Source of the DNA: Spirogloea muscicola | Taxonomy: Eukaryota; Streptophyta; Zygnematophyceae; Spirogloeales; Spirogloeaceae | Length of the DNA: 14,538 nt | Reading direction: 5' to 3' | NCBI GenBank assembly: GCA_009602725.1 | Contig: WELB01000028.1 | Location: 290,888-305,425, forward strand | Shown: piece after piece, positions 1 to 8,524 of the stretch | Layout: every line of letters starts with the position of its first letter | Numbering within the stretch: the stretch's first letter is position 1 | Made by a program: the position numbers and the translations under genes | Notes under the pieces: generated by a model | Database searches by the model: none | Seen by the model: the letters and a program-made list of their open reading frames with translations, nothing else | Told to the model about the DNA's origin: nothing

Positions 1-1
1 G

Positions 2-2999
2 GCGGCAGCGGCGGCGGCGGCGTGGCCGCCGTGCTTCCCGCCGGCGGCGCAGCCGGAGGTGATGCGCGCGGCCGAAAAGGACGACCAGTACCTCAAGTAC
101 GTCTGCGACTCATGCCAGGACGTGGCGCGCACGTACGCGGGTGAGGGCCGCGGCCATGGCGCCGCGGCGATGCCCCGCCGCCCGCCAAGCCACGCCGGCG
201 GCGGCGGCGCGGCCTCGCCTTACCTTGCCGCGCCTCTGCCCGGGAAGGACGAGCGCTGACCTCCTTGCTGGCTCCTCGGCGTGCATTGCCGTGGCTGGCG
301 CAGGCCCCCGCTTCGCCGTGGCCTACCAGAACGAGGTGCGGCCCGGCGGCCTCGTCCCAGCATGCTCTACCTCTCGCTCGCTCCCTCTCCGGAGCGCTCC
401 TCAGGGCTCGCTCGTGGCGCCCGGCAGCCAGTTGTGGCATCCCACGGAGGCTGTCCGGATTGACTTAGCTGCTGCGCTCCTTCCTGCCACAGACGCGGCT
501 CGTCGGCCAGGTGCTGTACTACCTGCTCACGACCGGGGCGGGGCTGCAGACGCTGGGGGAGGAGTATTGCGACATCTCGCAGGTTCGTTGGCTGTCCTTC
601 CGCTGACAGCAGCCGTGCCCATCCTCGAGGAATCCATGAATTTGCTTCAAAGCATGGGACGAGAATGGGGCTACTCGGTTTTAGCGCATGACCTCATATG
701 AAAGAGATCTCGACACGAATAAAAGTATGGCGGCTACATGTCGCCTTCGTTTGTTCAGTAGCTGAGACCTGCTCCTCAAGTGGTGTTCATGGACGGCGAG
801 AGAGGCTGTAGTAGAGGTCCCTCAGGAGCGACGAATTCTGAGGCCTTGACTTGCTGAGGCCTTTGCGATGGATGGCTTTGTCAGGTGGCGGGGCCCGCGG
901 GGGCAGCGGTGCAATCACATAGGAGACTGTCACTTGTGCTTCTCCACACCCTTTTCCCGTACCTCCTCGAGCGGCTCAGGTAGATGCTTGCCACCGTTGA
1001 GCCTTGGTTGCTGCAGTGCCTTTCTCATGGGCCTGTCGCGACCCTTGTGCCCTGCTTGCCAGACTCAGGGTTTACAAAGTTGGTCTAGGCTGACTGTTTA
1101 GTCTTTGGGCTGCTGCTGACGCTGGCGATAAGGAAGTTGACTGTCAGCTCAGCCTCAGCTTCAGGGAGCCTATGTTGAACTGTTGAGTGGCTGTACCTCT
1201 GCTCTGTACACAGTGCGAGGGCCTCTGCCCATGGTGCAACGATTGCGTCTCGGTCTAGTCCGCGCAGCCAGCTCAGCAGAACAGAGATGTTCCTGGACCG
1301 CCATCATTCTGGCGCAGCTGTTGAAGAGATTGTGATTGCCAGCACCAGCGGAGAGGCGCAAGCATGGCACAGAAGCTTGGGTGGCACGCTGAAGCAAAGG
1401 CTATGAGAGTTTTACGAGACGGCTCTCTTATGGTACTCTAGTGTACGTTATAGAATGAATTCTTACTTTCTCACAAAAGTCATGCTTAGGGGTGGCTAGG
1501 CTGCTTTGCTGACGCGAGTGCCAGTCTAGCCAGTGGGCTGACTGACAGGCTTGGGGTGCACCAGAAGTTTCTCTTATGGCCACTCTATTCTATGCCCCAT
1601 CCTGTGAATGTCAGTCGCTGCCGACTGTTCGGGAGGCCTTGCTGCTTGGTGTGCGGATGCACCTGATGCTCTTCTATTTTGAAGGTGATGCACTTTTTGC
1701 ACTCATGTAGTAGTTGGGGGCCAGGTATTGGTGCTATGCATTGGATCTGCACTTTGTACTATCCTTGCAGTGATTGCATTGCATCTGCACTAGTGTACTG
1801 TCATTGCAGGGGCACGGCAACAGGTACCCCTAAAATTTTGATGTTGCTTCCGAGCAGGATTTTACTATCATCTAGCCAAGCGAGCTACACGAGTCCGTTA
1901 CGTCTTCACTGGCCGGGCTTCAGAGCAGCGGCCAAGGTTTATGTCCATGCAGACTCTCAGATTGATTACGAAAAATAGATTGATGAACTTGAGTACTGGT
2001 TTTTATTTGCAGAACAGATAAAGTGAAGTCTAGTATTGGTATTTGAGTTGCAAAAGATGGACATCTGCTAACAATCCCTCAATCTGAGTGCCAGGTATCA
2101 CATCTTGGGGATGTTTCTCCTGGTCCAAGTTGGAATTCTGGGGGGGGATTGGTTTCGGAGGGCTGTCATCCCTTCTGTTGCTGCTTCAATTCAAGCTGAA
2201 GGAGCGGATGGGTTGCTTGGTAAGCCAGCTACTTCGTATAGGTTACACCATTCATGAGAAGCAGGTCTGCGTGACTTCTGCTGGTTTGAGCCTGCCAACC
2301 AGCCTATAACAGAAATCCAGTCATGATTGATTGCTGTATCTATCACATGGGCAGGAAGACGAGGACTTTTGGTCCTTGGTGCAGATGGCAAGCCAGTTGC
2401 TTCAAAAGCTGGGGGTCCAGACGTCAGAAGAGTGGAGTCCGAGGTCAGCATCCAACGCAGCAGTAGCAGCCTGGTGCTGCTTCATTGCTTTGCCTATGAA
2501 TCGTAGAGCAGGCCAGAACAGGAGTTTCAATCTTGGGACCTTGCTGACATTACCTGGTGATTCTTCTCATCACATCGGGTGCTGGTCATCAGCAGCTGCT
2601 GACAAATGATCGCTTCTATGCTGACCAGGTAGCTGCAGCGTCCAAATGTCCGCTCTGCCTAAGTGTACGGGATTACCCCGCAGCGACTCCCTGTGGCCAC
2701 GTCTTTTGCTGGTGGGTGCCCAAGCCTGCCAGATCTATACTGACATTAAGTTGGCATTCTATGTAGAGACATGGATATCAATTTCAGCGCCCATTTGGTG
2801 AACAAGCTCATTTCGTTTACCCAACCTAAGAAGCTGCTCTGAGACAAACTCTGAGAGATGCGACTAAAAACAACTAATGTACTTTGACTATTACAGGAGG
2901 TGCATTGCTGAGTGGGGCAACGAGAAAGCAGAATGCCCTCTTTGTAGGGCTGCATTTACTCACTCCTCCCTTGTCGGTGTGCACCACTCAGATTTCTAG
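2..2999 (+). CDS. PEX10: PEX10, peroxisomal RING-type E3 ubiquitin ligase (5' partial, spliced)
   Basis: PEX10 works with PEX2 and PEX12 in the peroxisomal membrane to ubiquitinate the import receptor PEX5 so that it can be recycled. Exons I can place with phases that agree: 2-140, 304-335, 493-582, 885-979, about 1343-1380, about 1615-1684, 1858-1936, 2095-2219, 2355-2443, 2629-2711 and 2897-2999. The first exon carries the hallmark [16 protein letters not shown]. The third encodes [15 protein letters not shown] and GEEYCDISQ. The sixth to eighth encode LMLFYFEG / FYYHLAKRA / VRYVFTGR / [11 protein letters not shown], the membrane region of plant PEX10. The last two encode a complete C3HC4 RING and the family's typical end, [13 protein letters not shown] followed by TAG. 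The extreme N-terminus lies before the window. The junction between the fifth and sixth exons (1380-1615) is the only one whose phase I could not settle; GT at 1381 would pair in phase with AG at 1563-1564. The family assignment is very secure; the exact middle of the protein is not. Confidence 0.94.
583..884 (+). other. PEX10 intron 3 (about 300 bases)
   Basis: The intron runs from GT at 583 to AG at 883-884. It is not coding. It contains a canonical-looking AATAAA at 718-723, a possible cryptic polyadenylation signal that would truncate the transcript after the first conserved block. I see nothing else in it. Confidence 0.75.
980..1342 (+). other. PEX10 intron 4 (about 360 bases)
   Basis: The intron starts at the donor CAG|GTAGAT (980) and ends at an acceptor at 1342, or at 1348, which is in the same phase. 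In Arabidopsis PEX10 this place holds a long, acidic, poorly conserved cytosolic stretch before the WHR motif. I could not find an exon here encoding it. A small unrecognised exon inside this interval cannot be excluded. Confidence 0.55.
1737..1809 (+). repeat. Tandem duplication in a PEX10 intron
   Basis: Two imperfect copies of about 34-35 bases lie side by side (1737-1770 and 1775-1809). Both begin TGCATTG, share ATCTGCACT and GTACT, and end TTGCAG. They sit inside the intron 1685-1857, whose real acceptor is at 1856-1857. Each copy therefore ends in a decoy 3' splice-site sequence. Confidence 0.8.
2629..2949 (+). other. PEX10: C3HC4 RING finger of PEX10, split by one intron
   Basis: Exon 2629-2711 gives [20 protein letters not shown] and then VFC. 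Exon 2897-2949 continues [17 protein letters not shown]. All eight zinc ligands are present in C3HC4 order: CxxC, CxH, CxxC, CxxC. The intron 2712-2896 splits a Trp codon (TG|G), and only that phase joins the two halves into CWRCIAEW, the sequence expected in plants. This is the catalytic E2-binding domain, so the gene looks functional rather than decayed. Confidence 0.95.
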
Positions 3000-4213
3000 G
3001 TGGGTCAATCTGAGTTTGCCAATAGGGCAGTTAGAGACTGTCACTTGTTTATGACCTATAGAGTCAGCTTACTCGCTGTGCTAGCCTCCACTTGGAGGTC
3101 ATATGGAAGCTTCATCAGTAACACAGCACAACATATCTCAAGTCACGATCCAAGAAGGGCAATAGGACATGTCAACATCAATTTTCCTCCAAGGTTGCAT
3201 TTCTGCTAAGCAGCCAATTGAAGATTGAACCGATCCAGTTTCACTACGCATGGACCGAAGCTGCTTATGCAACTGTACACTGTCTCAGATACCTTGGCGC
3301 AAGCAAATTCACCTTTGCATCCTTGCTCACGTGTCATAAGTGCTGGTACATGCAAACGAGTCAAGTTGTGTGCTGGAAGGCTAAGGTCACTGCTCCTCTG
3401 TTTTCTCGTTTGCACCTGTGCATATCAGAAAGCTGTGCAATTGCTCATATGAGCCAGAGCCAGAGGCTCACCATCAGGCTTCCTTACCCGTGGCCTTTGC
3501 CTTCGCTGCTGACACTCAGTAGAATCTGCGTCACTGACTGGCTATACTCAGCAGCCTTGAAGTACGTGCAATTGCATGGTCAAGTAGAAGCGTCCTCTGA
3601 TGCTGACATATGTTACATCTTCTTTGTATGGAGCTTAGAAATAGTTCGACAGTCATTGTGCACTCATCAGGCATTGAATCTTCACCTTGACTTCCCAAGT
3701 TAGCGACCTCTATGTGCTGACTCGTGGTTTCTGAGCGGGTCAGCTTAGCAGCAGGTGATGTACATCTGTCAATGTGCTTGCCTCCGTACTTGGCCACTCA
3801 GGCCCTCCATCACTCAGTGCACATTCCGTTACCTTTGGAAGAGCTCACACCTTTTTTCCATGAGACGAGCTATGGATGCTGCTTCTGGGTCTCGTCGGGG
3901 TACCTCCTTCCAGCTGCTAAGGTTTTCCGATTGCGGCCGCTGACTCGGGGTTACCAAGCTCCCATTCGTTGTGGTCTCTTGCATGACTGTGTGGTCTTGG
4001 CGCCTTTCCGGCCCTTTGGACCTGGTTCATTCTTCTTCGGACGAGCTGCTTTCCGAAGAAGCAGCTCAAGGCTAGCTAGGGCCGCACTCCCCGTCGCTCC
4101 TTGATCTGGGCATAGGGTGCTGAAATTCAGATTTCTTTGAGGGTTTTGGGGTTTACTCTGCCTGACCTAAATCTCAGCATCCTGGGGTTTTACTCTTCGT
4201 AAGGTATCGTAGA
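3000..4213. other. Interval between PEX10 and gene 2; no gene recognised
   Basis: Several open frames of 60-160 codons occur here (for example 3218-3703 and 3724-4104). None has recognisable motifs or plant-like composition, and the strand and frame patterns look accidental. The interval should contain the PEX10 3' end and the promoter, leader and possibly a first exon of gene 2. I see no AATAAA. Near 4130-4195 there are short repeated G/T-rich phrases (TGGGGTTTACTCT and TGGGGTTTTACTCT), weakly telomere-like but not a telomeric array. A hairpin pair lies at 4032-4067. Confidence 0.6.
4032..4067. repeat. Two overlapping, mutually exclusive inverted repeats
   Basis: CTTCTTCGGA (4032-4041) is perfectly complementary to 4052-4061, with a 10-base loop. 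GAGCTGCTT (4043-4051) is perfectly complementary to 4059-4067, with a 7-base loop. The two stems share bases, so only one can form at a time. They lie just upstream of the first exon I can place for gene 2. Confidence 0.75.
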
Positions 4214-4863
4214 CTGGACTCCTCCACGGCCCGCACCGCCGCCGCCGGCGCCCCCGCCGCCGCCGCCGCCGCCCCCGCCGCCGCCGCCGCAGCCGGAGCT
4301 GGGCAAGCTGCATGCCAGCATCGCTGCCTCATTTCTGCCTCAGCAACAGAGGTTGCCTCAGTTCTGCTCCAAGCTTTCCGCTGCCTGACTGGCGGCTCCG
4401 GTTGTGGCNACGGCGCCGCGGCGGCGCAACATCCGCCAGCCGCCGAAGCCGCCGCCGGCGACCGAGCTGCGCCGCCGGCGCAGCCGCCCCGACGGCCTTC
4501 CGCCTCTCCCAGACCACAACAAAATTTGTTGATCACCCCATCGCTCCCTCCGTCGGCGGCGGCGGTCTCCGGCGACGGCGGCGAGGCCGTCTCCAGGGAC
4601 GTGCTCGCCAAGGACGGCGTCCTCAGGATTGTCCTCAAGAGCGGCAGCGGCTCACGGGCAGCCGGATCCGAGGACCCATTGACGAAGACAGTTGCAAGCG
4701 GCGAGCCGAACGTGCCACGACTGGACGACACTTCTGGCAGCGTCGCGGAGCCCACCACGGCGCCGGTTCCGCCGCTGCAGGCCAGAGCGTTCGCGGAACT
4801 CCACGGTTCTCATTCAGCAATACCTATGGACGAACCTCAGCTGCAAGCTGCGGCCCAGCCCAG
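4214..4863 (+). CDS. First identifiable exon of gene 2 (5' boundary uncertain)
   Basis: One frame is open from before 4214 to the donor at 4864. Its 3' half (SLPPSAAAVSGDGGEAV, then DVLAKDGVLRIVLKSG) looks genuinely coding and joins the next exon in phase 2. The 5' half passes through a GCC repeat. In this frame it reads as polyalanine, while another frame reads as polyproline followed by QPELGKLHASIAASFLPQQQ before a TGA at 4386-4388. A base is unresolved at 4409. Which frame is translated upstream of 4409, and where the exon begins, cannot be decided here. Confidence 0.6.
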
Positions 4864-7800
4864 GTATGCCTTTGCTGTACCCCTGAACCCCAACTGTTGG
4901 CACCCACGGTTATCGAGACATGAGGCCGTGGCAACACATCGCTGCCGCTGCCAATTCATCATGACATTTTCAGAGAGTCATCATGCGGGCCATGTATAGT
5001 AGTGTGGGCGGCTGCTATGTTGCAGGTCATCCTACACATGCGGCACCAGCTTGTAGAGGATGCAACATGAAACTTGTAGAAGACAGATCAATTTTCGTCG
5101 ACTTGGGGGGTCCTAGCCTTGAGAACACTAGCTCGCCTTGCCGGCTAGTCTCATTGACTCCAAGAAGTGTGTACGGAGGTCGTTTTGGACGATCTTGCGT
5201 GCATTGCCAGACATAGCAGGAGGACAAGCTGTCTCATGGCCTTTTTTGCGTGTGTGCTCGGCTCCAGGCTTTCCATCTCGATATCCACAGATCAGGCGGG
5301 AGGACGGGTTGTTGTGAACAAGCCAACATCCCCAGTCCATGCCCCCGTTGCTGCAGCAGTCTCTGTTGCACAGCTTTCTCCACCTTCAACTTTGTCGCCG
5401 AGGGCGAAGTTGGAATTATGGCTCAAGGACTTCTTAGCCGGTGGCATCACTGATGCTTATGAATTGCAGGACATCAGGGACGCCTACATGCAGGCTTCCG
5501 GGGAGACGGTCACCGCCAACTACCTCAAGAAGATGTTGTCCACATTGTCGCACCTGGTCACAGTCGAGGAGGTGGACGATCGCGCCTTTGTGTGGGTGGA
5601 GCACTCGCATGAACGACCGAGAGCACCCGTCCTGCAACGACTTGGGGTCCCGTCGACAAAGGACACGCACGTGGAGGACTGGCCTCCTGCGAACCCCCTC
5701 GGCAGCCGCGTGGGGAGCTACACTCCCGAGGATCAGGTGGTTTCTACGCTGCACGCAATTGGCACCTGGCTGGTCCGTGTCATGGACCGCCTGCAGCGGC
5801 CGACGCACTTGGCCAACATCCCGCAGGCCATGAAGAATGGCCTTGGCTTCTTTCCCGCGCCACTAGCTCTGGGCTTCACGTCCCTGGCAGGCATGCTATC
5901 CTTCTTCTCCAACAGCGTCTACGTATGGAGGGCCGACAAGGGGCACTGCCTTGTGTACCCCATTTATCATGCTGCCGAGCCAACGTGGACATTGGTGAAG
6001 CCCGAGCTGCCGAAGTGCTGCAATCTACCTGACAGTGTGATGCGCTTCTACCGCGAGCATCCCGCTGGTCAGCTGTATGAGGAGGACGAGGCCACCCACA
6101 TCATGCTGCTAGTCAAGGACTGGCTCCAGCAGCTTATGGCTCGGCCCGAGGCGGCGGCGGGCTACAATGTGCACCAGGCCCTGCAGGACTTCAATTATGC
6201 GCACGACCTCAAGGCTGACCACTTTAGGCTCGACTTTGTGTCACCAGCGAGGATGTTCGCCTACTTCAAGGACGTCGTGTTGGTTGTACGCAGCGGCGAG
6301 GATGGCCAGTTGCTCATGCCCCCTTGGGTCCTGCGGCAGGGCAGGCACAACGAGGTCTGCATGGGACCTGGCAAGCCCTTGTACCACTACTCTCACAACA
6401 TGGAGAAGATGCGCAAACGGCAGCAATCCTCTCAGAAGCCTGTGCTTGTGAGGCTCGGCTCGGCCCACGCACTTGACGATGCTTCTCAAGCGGAGCGCAG
6501 GAGCATCCACTCCCGGCTGGGCAGGTCTGAATCTTACAAAGCAGACGTGAAGGCGAGCAAGAAAGACTCACAGCACCCCAGATCAGACAAGCAGGCGAAG
6601 CGTGCGTTGCAGGAGGAACCACACCCCGATGATATCGTGGGCAAGCGCGGTAGAGCTTCAGAGTATGTTGATAAACTGAGGAGCATCTCACCTCCCGGGC
6701 TGCAAGCTGTGGTGTCAGAGGCATCCGCAGCTGAGAAGAGAAGCAACGAGGCCATCAGGAAGGGCCTTGAGAAGCTGGTGGAAGCTGGTGTACAGATTCA
6801 GGCAGAGGGTGCCACCAGGAAGGTTCTGGAGGAGAATGCACTGGCGCCCCAATCTGTGGGAAGCACAGTAGCTGAGCTTCAACCTTTTGCACCTCCACTT
6901 CCAGCTGACAATGTAGCAAAGTCTGAATACCAGGATGAAGATGTCGTCCAGGATGTTCCTCCTGAGATTGGCCGCACAATGACAGCACCCCTGACCTTCT
7001 CAGGGGTGCTGACCAGCACCCCTGATGAGACCGAGCTGGCGAATAATGCACAGGTAGGACTGCAGAAAGATAGAGAGGCAGAGAAGACTGAACGAACGTC
7101 ACCGAAGCAGAGTACAGTGCACATGAGCGAGGATAAGCGCACGGTATGATCTTGACAAAGCTATGATTAGCTTGTCATGGCGACCTTGTATTTGTATGTG
7201 GCTGTCTGCATTTGTCATGCAATAGCTTCTGTCATGTAATTTTAGTCAGTGACTTTAAGGTCTTATTTCATTTAGCTGACCCTCACACAAGTTGCACAAT
7301 GATTGCCCTATTGTTCTGGTGCAGGTGCCTGATCAGAGCTCGTGGCCACCATTTGATTTGAATTCAGAACCGGGCGAACGGGGAATCAGCAACTTGGGTG
7401 CTCCAGAGAGGACGGAGATGAAGATGTGGCTGCCTGTGGGTGCCGATGTGCTACCTATGTCGGCTGCCCACAAACCTGAGACAGCCGTTGCAAGATCTGT
7501 TGAAGCGAGGGAAGGGGAGAGGGTTCATGCTCAAGTTGGGCCTTCTGCTAGCATGCAACCAATTGGACTATTCTTTCCTACAGTGTCCACTCATAACACT
7601 GATGTGCCTGACATGAAGGCAGGAGAATTCAGACGCGAGGAGGTGGTTGCAGGCATTAACAGGTCCAGCTTGTTGGACCTAACGTTGGGCAGCAGGAAAG
7701 GAGATTTGCCAAGGAAGCGCAAGGCAGATGACGAGGCTGTGCGCGAGAGAGCAGCAGTGGAGCAAGAGAAGAAAAAGCTGCTGCAGCTAAAAGAGGAGCT

Positions 7801-8524
7801 TGAGCGAAGGGAGCGGGCGCTGGATGAGAGAGAGAAGAAGCTGGAGAAGGAGCATGTGCGGAGGGAGCGGGCGCAGGATGAGAGAGAGAAGACCGTTCTT
7901 CAGCAAGAGAAAGAGCTGGCAGAGAAGAAGGCTGATTTGTGTGCTGCGCTTGTGGCAGCTCAAGGAGGTTTATTTCAGCATGGTAGCCTAGCTAGGAGAG
8001 AGCGACTGCAGGGCGAGGAGGATGGCAGGAGTGGTAGGGCTGCATATAACGGGATGACCAGCGAGATGGAAGCGGAGGGAAGAAGCGCGTGGAGGAGGGA
8101 GAGGGAGCCCAGCAACCCACCAAAAAGGGCTCGACATGACAGCTTGCGACGACATACAAGTGACAGATCGAGCCCCGGCTCGCCGGTACGTAGTAGCCGA
8201 TACCAGGCGGGTAGCCAAGGAGACAGGTATCCACCTCGCAGGTCCTCGGAGATACCCAGTGACACAAGGACTGAGGATAGGGGTTGGAGCGCCAAAGACC
8301 ACACTGACTTAAGGGCAGAAGACAAGGGTTGGGATGCCAGGGACTACGTGCCGAGGCGGGATGGGCAGGACAGTCCTCCGCGCAGGCTTGCACAGTCGAG
8401 GCTGAGCCCAGAGCGTGGGCCATCTCGACGAGGCGGCAGACTCCCTGCTGAGATGAGCAGGCGAAGCCCTCCCGGTGAAGGAGAAAGGCGAAATGATCTG
8501 TTGGGTGGAAGGAGGTTTGATTGA
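4214..8524 (+). CDS. Unrecognised large protein: three winged-helix (LOTUS-like) repeats, EAR motifs, coiled coil and RS-rich tail
   Basis: I do not recognise this gene by name. Three exons join in frame: about 4214-4863, 5268-7143 and 7325-8524, ending at TGA 8522-8524. The first junction is phase 2 (CAG|GTATGC to CCAG|G) and the second phase 0. The product is about 1,240 residues. Order of parts: Ala/Pro-rich disordered N-terminus; conserved-looking DVLAKDGVLRIVLKSG (about 4595-4645); three related 65-85-residue repeats (5407-5610, 5728-5976, 6088-6336); a charged linker; FDLNSEP (7352-7372); LDLTL (7673-7687); the basic patch PRKRK; a coiled coil; and an Arg/Ser/Asp-rich tail. The start codon is not identified: no in-frame ATG occurs in the first exon, so an upstream exon probably exists. 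A nuclear corepressor-recruiting or RNA-associated role is inference from the motifs. The coding call itself is strong, given 1.9 kb and 1.2 kb of open, compositionally consistent sequence. Confidence 0.85.
4229..4303 (+). repeat. GCC/CCG trinucleotide repeat
   Basis: Nearly uninterrupted GCC units encode either polyalanine or polyproline depending on frame. The tract lies at the 5' edge of the first recognised exon of gene 2. Such tracts are prone to length change and to sequencing error, and an N follows at 4409. Confidence 0.9.
4864..5267 (+). other. Gene 2 intron (404 bases)
   Basis: The donor is CAG|GTATGC at 4864 and the acceptor GGCTCCAG at 5260-5267. This acceptor gives the needed phase 2. 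The nearby CCACAG acceptor ending at 5290 does not. The interval holds no other recognisable feature. Confidence 0.7.
5407..5610 (+). other. Winged-helix (LOTUS-like) repeat 1 of gene 2
   Basis: The segment runs from KLELWLKDFLAGG through YLKKMLSTLSHLVTVEEV to AFVWVEHS. The pattern is a helical start, a middle helix, an FxxL-type helix, then a short beta wing with hydrophobic alternation. This matches the general layout of OST-HTH/LOTUS winged helices. The family link is inference from pattern, not from a profile match. Confidence 0.45.
5728..5976 (+). other. Winged-helix (LOTUS-like) repeat 2 of gene 2
   Basis: The segment includes TWLVRVMDRLQRP, LGFTSLAGMLSFFSNSVYVW and GHCLVYPIYH. It aligns by eye with repeat 3: LVRVMDR with LQQLMAR, IPQAMKNGLGF with VHQALQDFNYA, LAGMLSFFSNSVYVW with PARMFAYFKDVVLVV, and a short DKG/EDG turn followed by LVYP or LLMP. 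The matching order of blocks supports an internal duplication. Confidence 0.5.
6088..6336 (+). other. Winged-helix (LOTUS-like) repeat 3 of gene 2
   Basis: The segment runs from ATHIMLLVKDWLQQLMARPE through NVHQALQDFNYAHDLKADHF to ARMFAYFKDVVLVVRSGEDG and LLMPPW. It is the closest internal partner of repeat 2. After it the protein becomes charged and low in hydrophobic residues (6400-7143), consistent with a disordered linker. Confidence 0.5.
7144..7324 (+). other. Gene 2 intron (181 bases) with immediate stop and TGTAA
   Basis: The donor is ACG|GTATGA and the acceptor CTGGTGCAG, preceded by a CTGAC branch-like sequence near 7276. If the intron is retained, translation stops at TGA 7147-7149. 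TGTAA at 7235-7239 is the polyadenylation word used by many chlorophyte algae; whether it works here is unknown. The length is not a multiple of three. Confidence 0.75.
7352..7687 (+). other. Two EAR-type repression motifs in gene 2
   Basis: FDLNSEP (7352-7372) fits the DLNxxP form of the plant EAR motif, and LDLTL (7673-7687) fits the LxLxL form. EAR motifs recruit TOPLESS-type corepressors in plants. A basic patch, PRKRK, follows about 20 bases after the second motif and could serve as a nuclear localisation signal. Short motifs can arise by chance; two in one 400-residue exon next to a basic patch is suggestive only. Confidence 0.5.
7730..7970 (+). other. Charged coiled coil in gene 2
   Basis: The stretch is dominated by Glu, Lys and Arg with Leu at heptad-like spacing. 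It includes a local duplication: RRERALDEREKKLEKEH is followed by VRRERAQDEREKTVLQQE, a tandem copy of about 20 residues. This suggests a dimerising or oligomerising helix after the EAR motifs. Confidence 0.8.
8090..8521 (+). other. Arg/Ser/Asp-rich C-terminal tail of gene 2
   Basis: The tail holds many RS, SP and RR pairs (for example PPKRARHD, SSPGSPVRSSRY, SPERGPSRRGG) plus a repeated EDRGWSAKDHTD / EDKGWDARDYVP unit. It ends GGRRFD before TGA. The composition resembles RS-like tails of nuclear RNA-associated proteins, but no RNA-recognition domain is visible. Confidence 0.7.

Noticed and set aside
141-701. 186-codon open frame (+) over the PEX10 5' region
   Set aside because: It runs through two PEX10 introns in a frame that gives PEX10 residues only in the short 304-335 exon; conserved PEX10 blocks show the gene is spliced.
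3218-3703. 161-codon open frame (+) in the PEX10/gene 2 interval
   Set aside because: No recognisable motif, residue use like translated T/G-rich noncoding DNA, no splice partners; treated as chance.
3724-4104. 126-codon open frame (+) just before gene 2
   Set aside because: No known motif or coding-like composition; could overlap the gene 2 leader but nothing supports translation.
4138-4200. Telomere-like G/T-rich phrases (GGGTTTTGGGGTTTA)
   Set aside because: Only two or three irregular units with unequal spacing; not a telomeric array.
5434-5808. Antisense and alternate-frame open frames under the gene 2 exon at 5268-7143
   Set aside because: Shadows caused by high GC content of the real coding exon.
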